From: Halanaerobiales bacterium
GTDB lineage: Bacteria; Bacillota; Halanaerobiia; Halanaerobiales; M55B127
Length of the DNA: 14,400 bases
Direction: 5' to 3'
Assembly: GCA_021736965.1 (NCBI GenBank)
Contig: JAIPEV010000023.1
Span: 1-14,400 of the forward strand
In this document: in pieces, positions 13,953 through 14,400 of the stretch
Position numbering within the stretch: the first letter of the stretch is position 1
Layout of the letters: the number at the start of each line of letters is the position of its first letter
Program-made: the position numbers and the translations under genes
Notes under the pieces: generated by a model
Databases searched by the model: none
The model's input: only the letters and a program-made list of their open reading frames with translations
Told to the model about the DNA's origin: nothing

Positions 13953-14400
13953 ATGATAGAAATAGAAAAACCTCAAATAGAGAGGCTAAAAAGTGAAGAT
14001 AGATACGGTGAATTTGAAATTTCTCCTTTAGAGAGAGGTTATGGTATTACATTAGGAAACTCTCTACGCAGGATTTTATTATCTTCTTTACCCGGTGCTG
14101 CAATAACTTCAGTTAAAATAGAAGGTGTACGTCATGAATTTTCATCTATTGAAGATGTTAAAGAAGATGTTACTGAGATAATTTTAAACTTAAAAGAGGT
14201 TGTTTTAAGGTACAAGGGAGAAGAAAGACAGAGTATGAATCTGAGTGTTGAGGGTAAAGGAGAAGTTGTTGCAGGAGATTTTAGAACAAGTGGTGAGGTT
14301 GAAATTATTAATCCAGACCACCATATAGCCACCTTAACTGAAGGTGGAAAGATAATGATGGAAGTAACAGTAGAAAATGGTAGAGGATATGTTGTTGCAG
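13953..14400 (+). CDS. rpoA: DNA-directed RNA polymerase subunit alpha, N-terminal part (3' truncated by window edge)
   Basis: The frame is open from ATG 13953 to the window end: 149 full codons plus one base. Alpha dimerises and starts RNA polymerase assembly; its C-terminal domain (outside the window) contacts UP elements and activators. The N-terminal domain is clear: ERGYGITLGNSLRRILLSSLPG at residues 28-49 (dimer and beta/beta' contact), then AAITSVKIEGVRHEFSS and EDVKEDVTEIILNLK, followed by the INPDHHIATL segment. AAGGAGGT at 13935-13942 fixes the start. It closes the alpha gene group after rpsD; rplQ would normally follow. Confidence 0.97.
   Translation, partial: MIEIEKPQIERLKSEDRYGEFEISPLERGYGITLGNSLRRILLSSLPGAAITSVKIEGVRHEFSSIEDVKEDVTEIILNLKEVVLRYKGEERQSMNLSVEGKGEVVAGDFRTSGEVEIINPDHHIATLTEGGKIMMEVTVENGRGYVVA

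Noticed and set aside
1..14400. Mobile element, CRISPR array, tRNA or rRNA gene, or a novel accessory system
   Set aside because: No repeats, transposase or integrase frames or RNA gene signatures were seen; genes fill the window in conserved order with uniform composition.

Overview
The window is a contiguous, intact piece of the bacterial tuf–S10–spc–alpha ribosomal protein super-operon. All genes lie on the + strand and are tightly packed. It opens inside the 3' end of tuf (EF-Tu) and closes inside the 5' part of rpoA (RNA polymerase alpha). Between them are 27 complete ribosomal, translation or secretion genes, plus adk and map. The DNA is clearly AT-rich. Arginine is mostly AGA, AT-ending codons dominate, and nearly every gene has a strong AGGAGG-type Shine-Dalgarno sequence. 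With the gene order secY-adk-map-infA-rpmJ-rpsM-rpsK-rpsD-rpoA, zinc-type S14 and L36, a zinc-finger L24 and a zinc-LID adenylate kinase, this points to a low-GC Gram-positive anaerobe (Bacillota, Clostridia in the broad sense). A Halanaerobiales-type organism is my best guess from protein resemblance; that is inference, not proof.

Layout: 1-303 is the tail of tuf, followed at 316-340 by a terminator-like hairpin. The S10 cluster follows: rpsJ, rplC, rplD, rplW, rplB, rpsS, rplV, rpsC, rplP, rpmC, rpsQ (383-5400). Then the spc cluster: rplN, rplX, rplE, rpsN, rpsH, rplF, rplR, rpsE, rplO, secY, with adk and map appended (5429-11937). The largest gap in the window (89 nt, 11938-12026) carries a very good extended -10 promoter. 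It is followed by the alpha cluster: infA, rpmJ, rpsM, rpsK, rpsD, rpoA (12027 to the end). rpmJ is only 37 codons. No stretch longer than 89 bases lacks a gene.

The genes work together. The ribosomal proteins build both subunits; IF-1 and EF-Tu drive initiation and elongation. SecY is the translocon channel that docks on ribosomes next to L23 and L29. Methionine aminopeptidase trims nascent chains, and adenylate kinase balances adenine nucleotides. Translational coupling is evident: start/stop overlaps at rplD/rplW, rplP/rpmC and adk/map, a 1-nt gap at rplO/secY and a 2-nt gap at rplV/rpsC.

I see no mobile element, CRISPR array, rRNA or tRNA gene, or undescribed system. The points worth a second look are modest: rpmD (L30) is missing from its usual slot between rpsE and rplO; a strong internal promoter precedes infA; a hairpin separates tuf from rpsJ; four genes start with TTG or GTG; and several encoded proteins carry zinc-ligand cysteine clusters.
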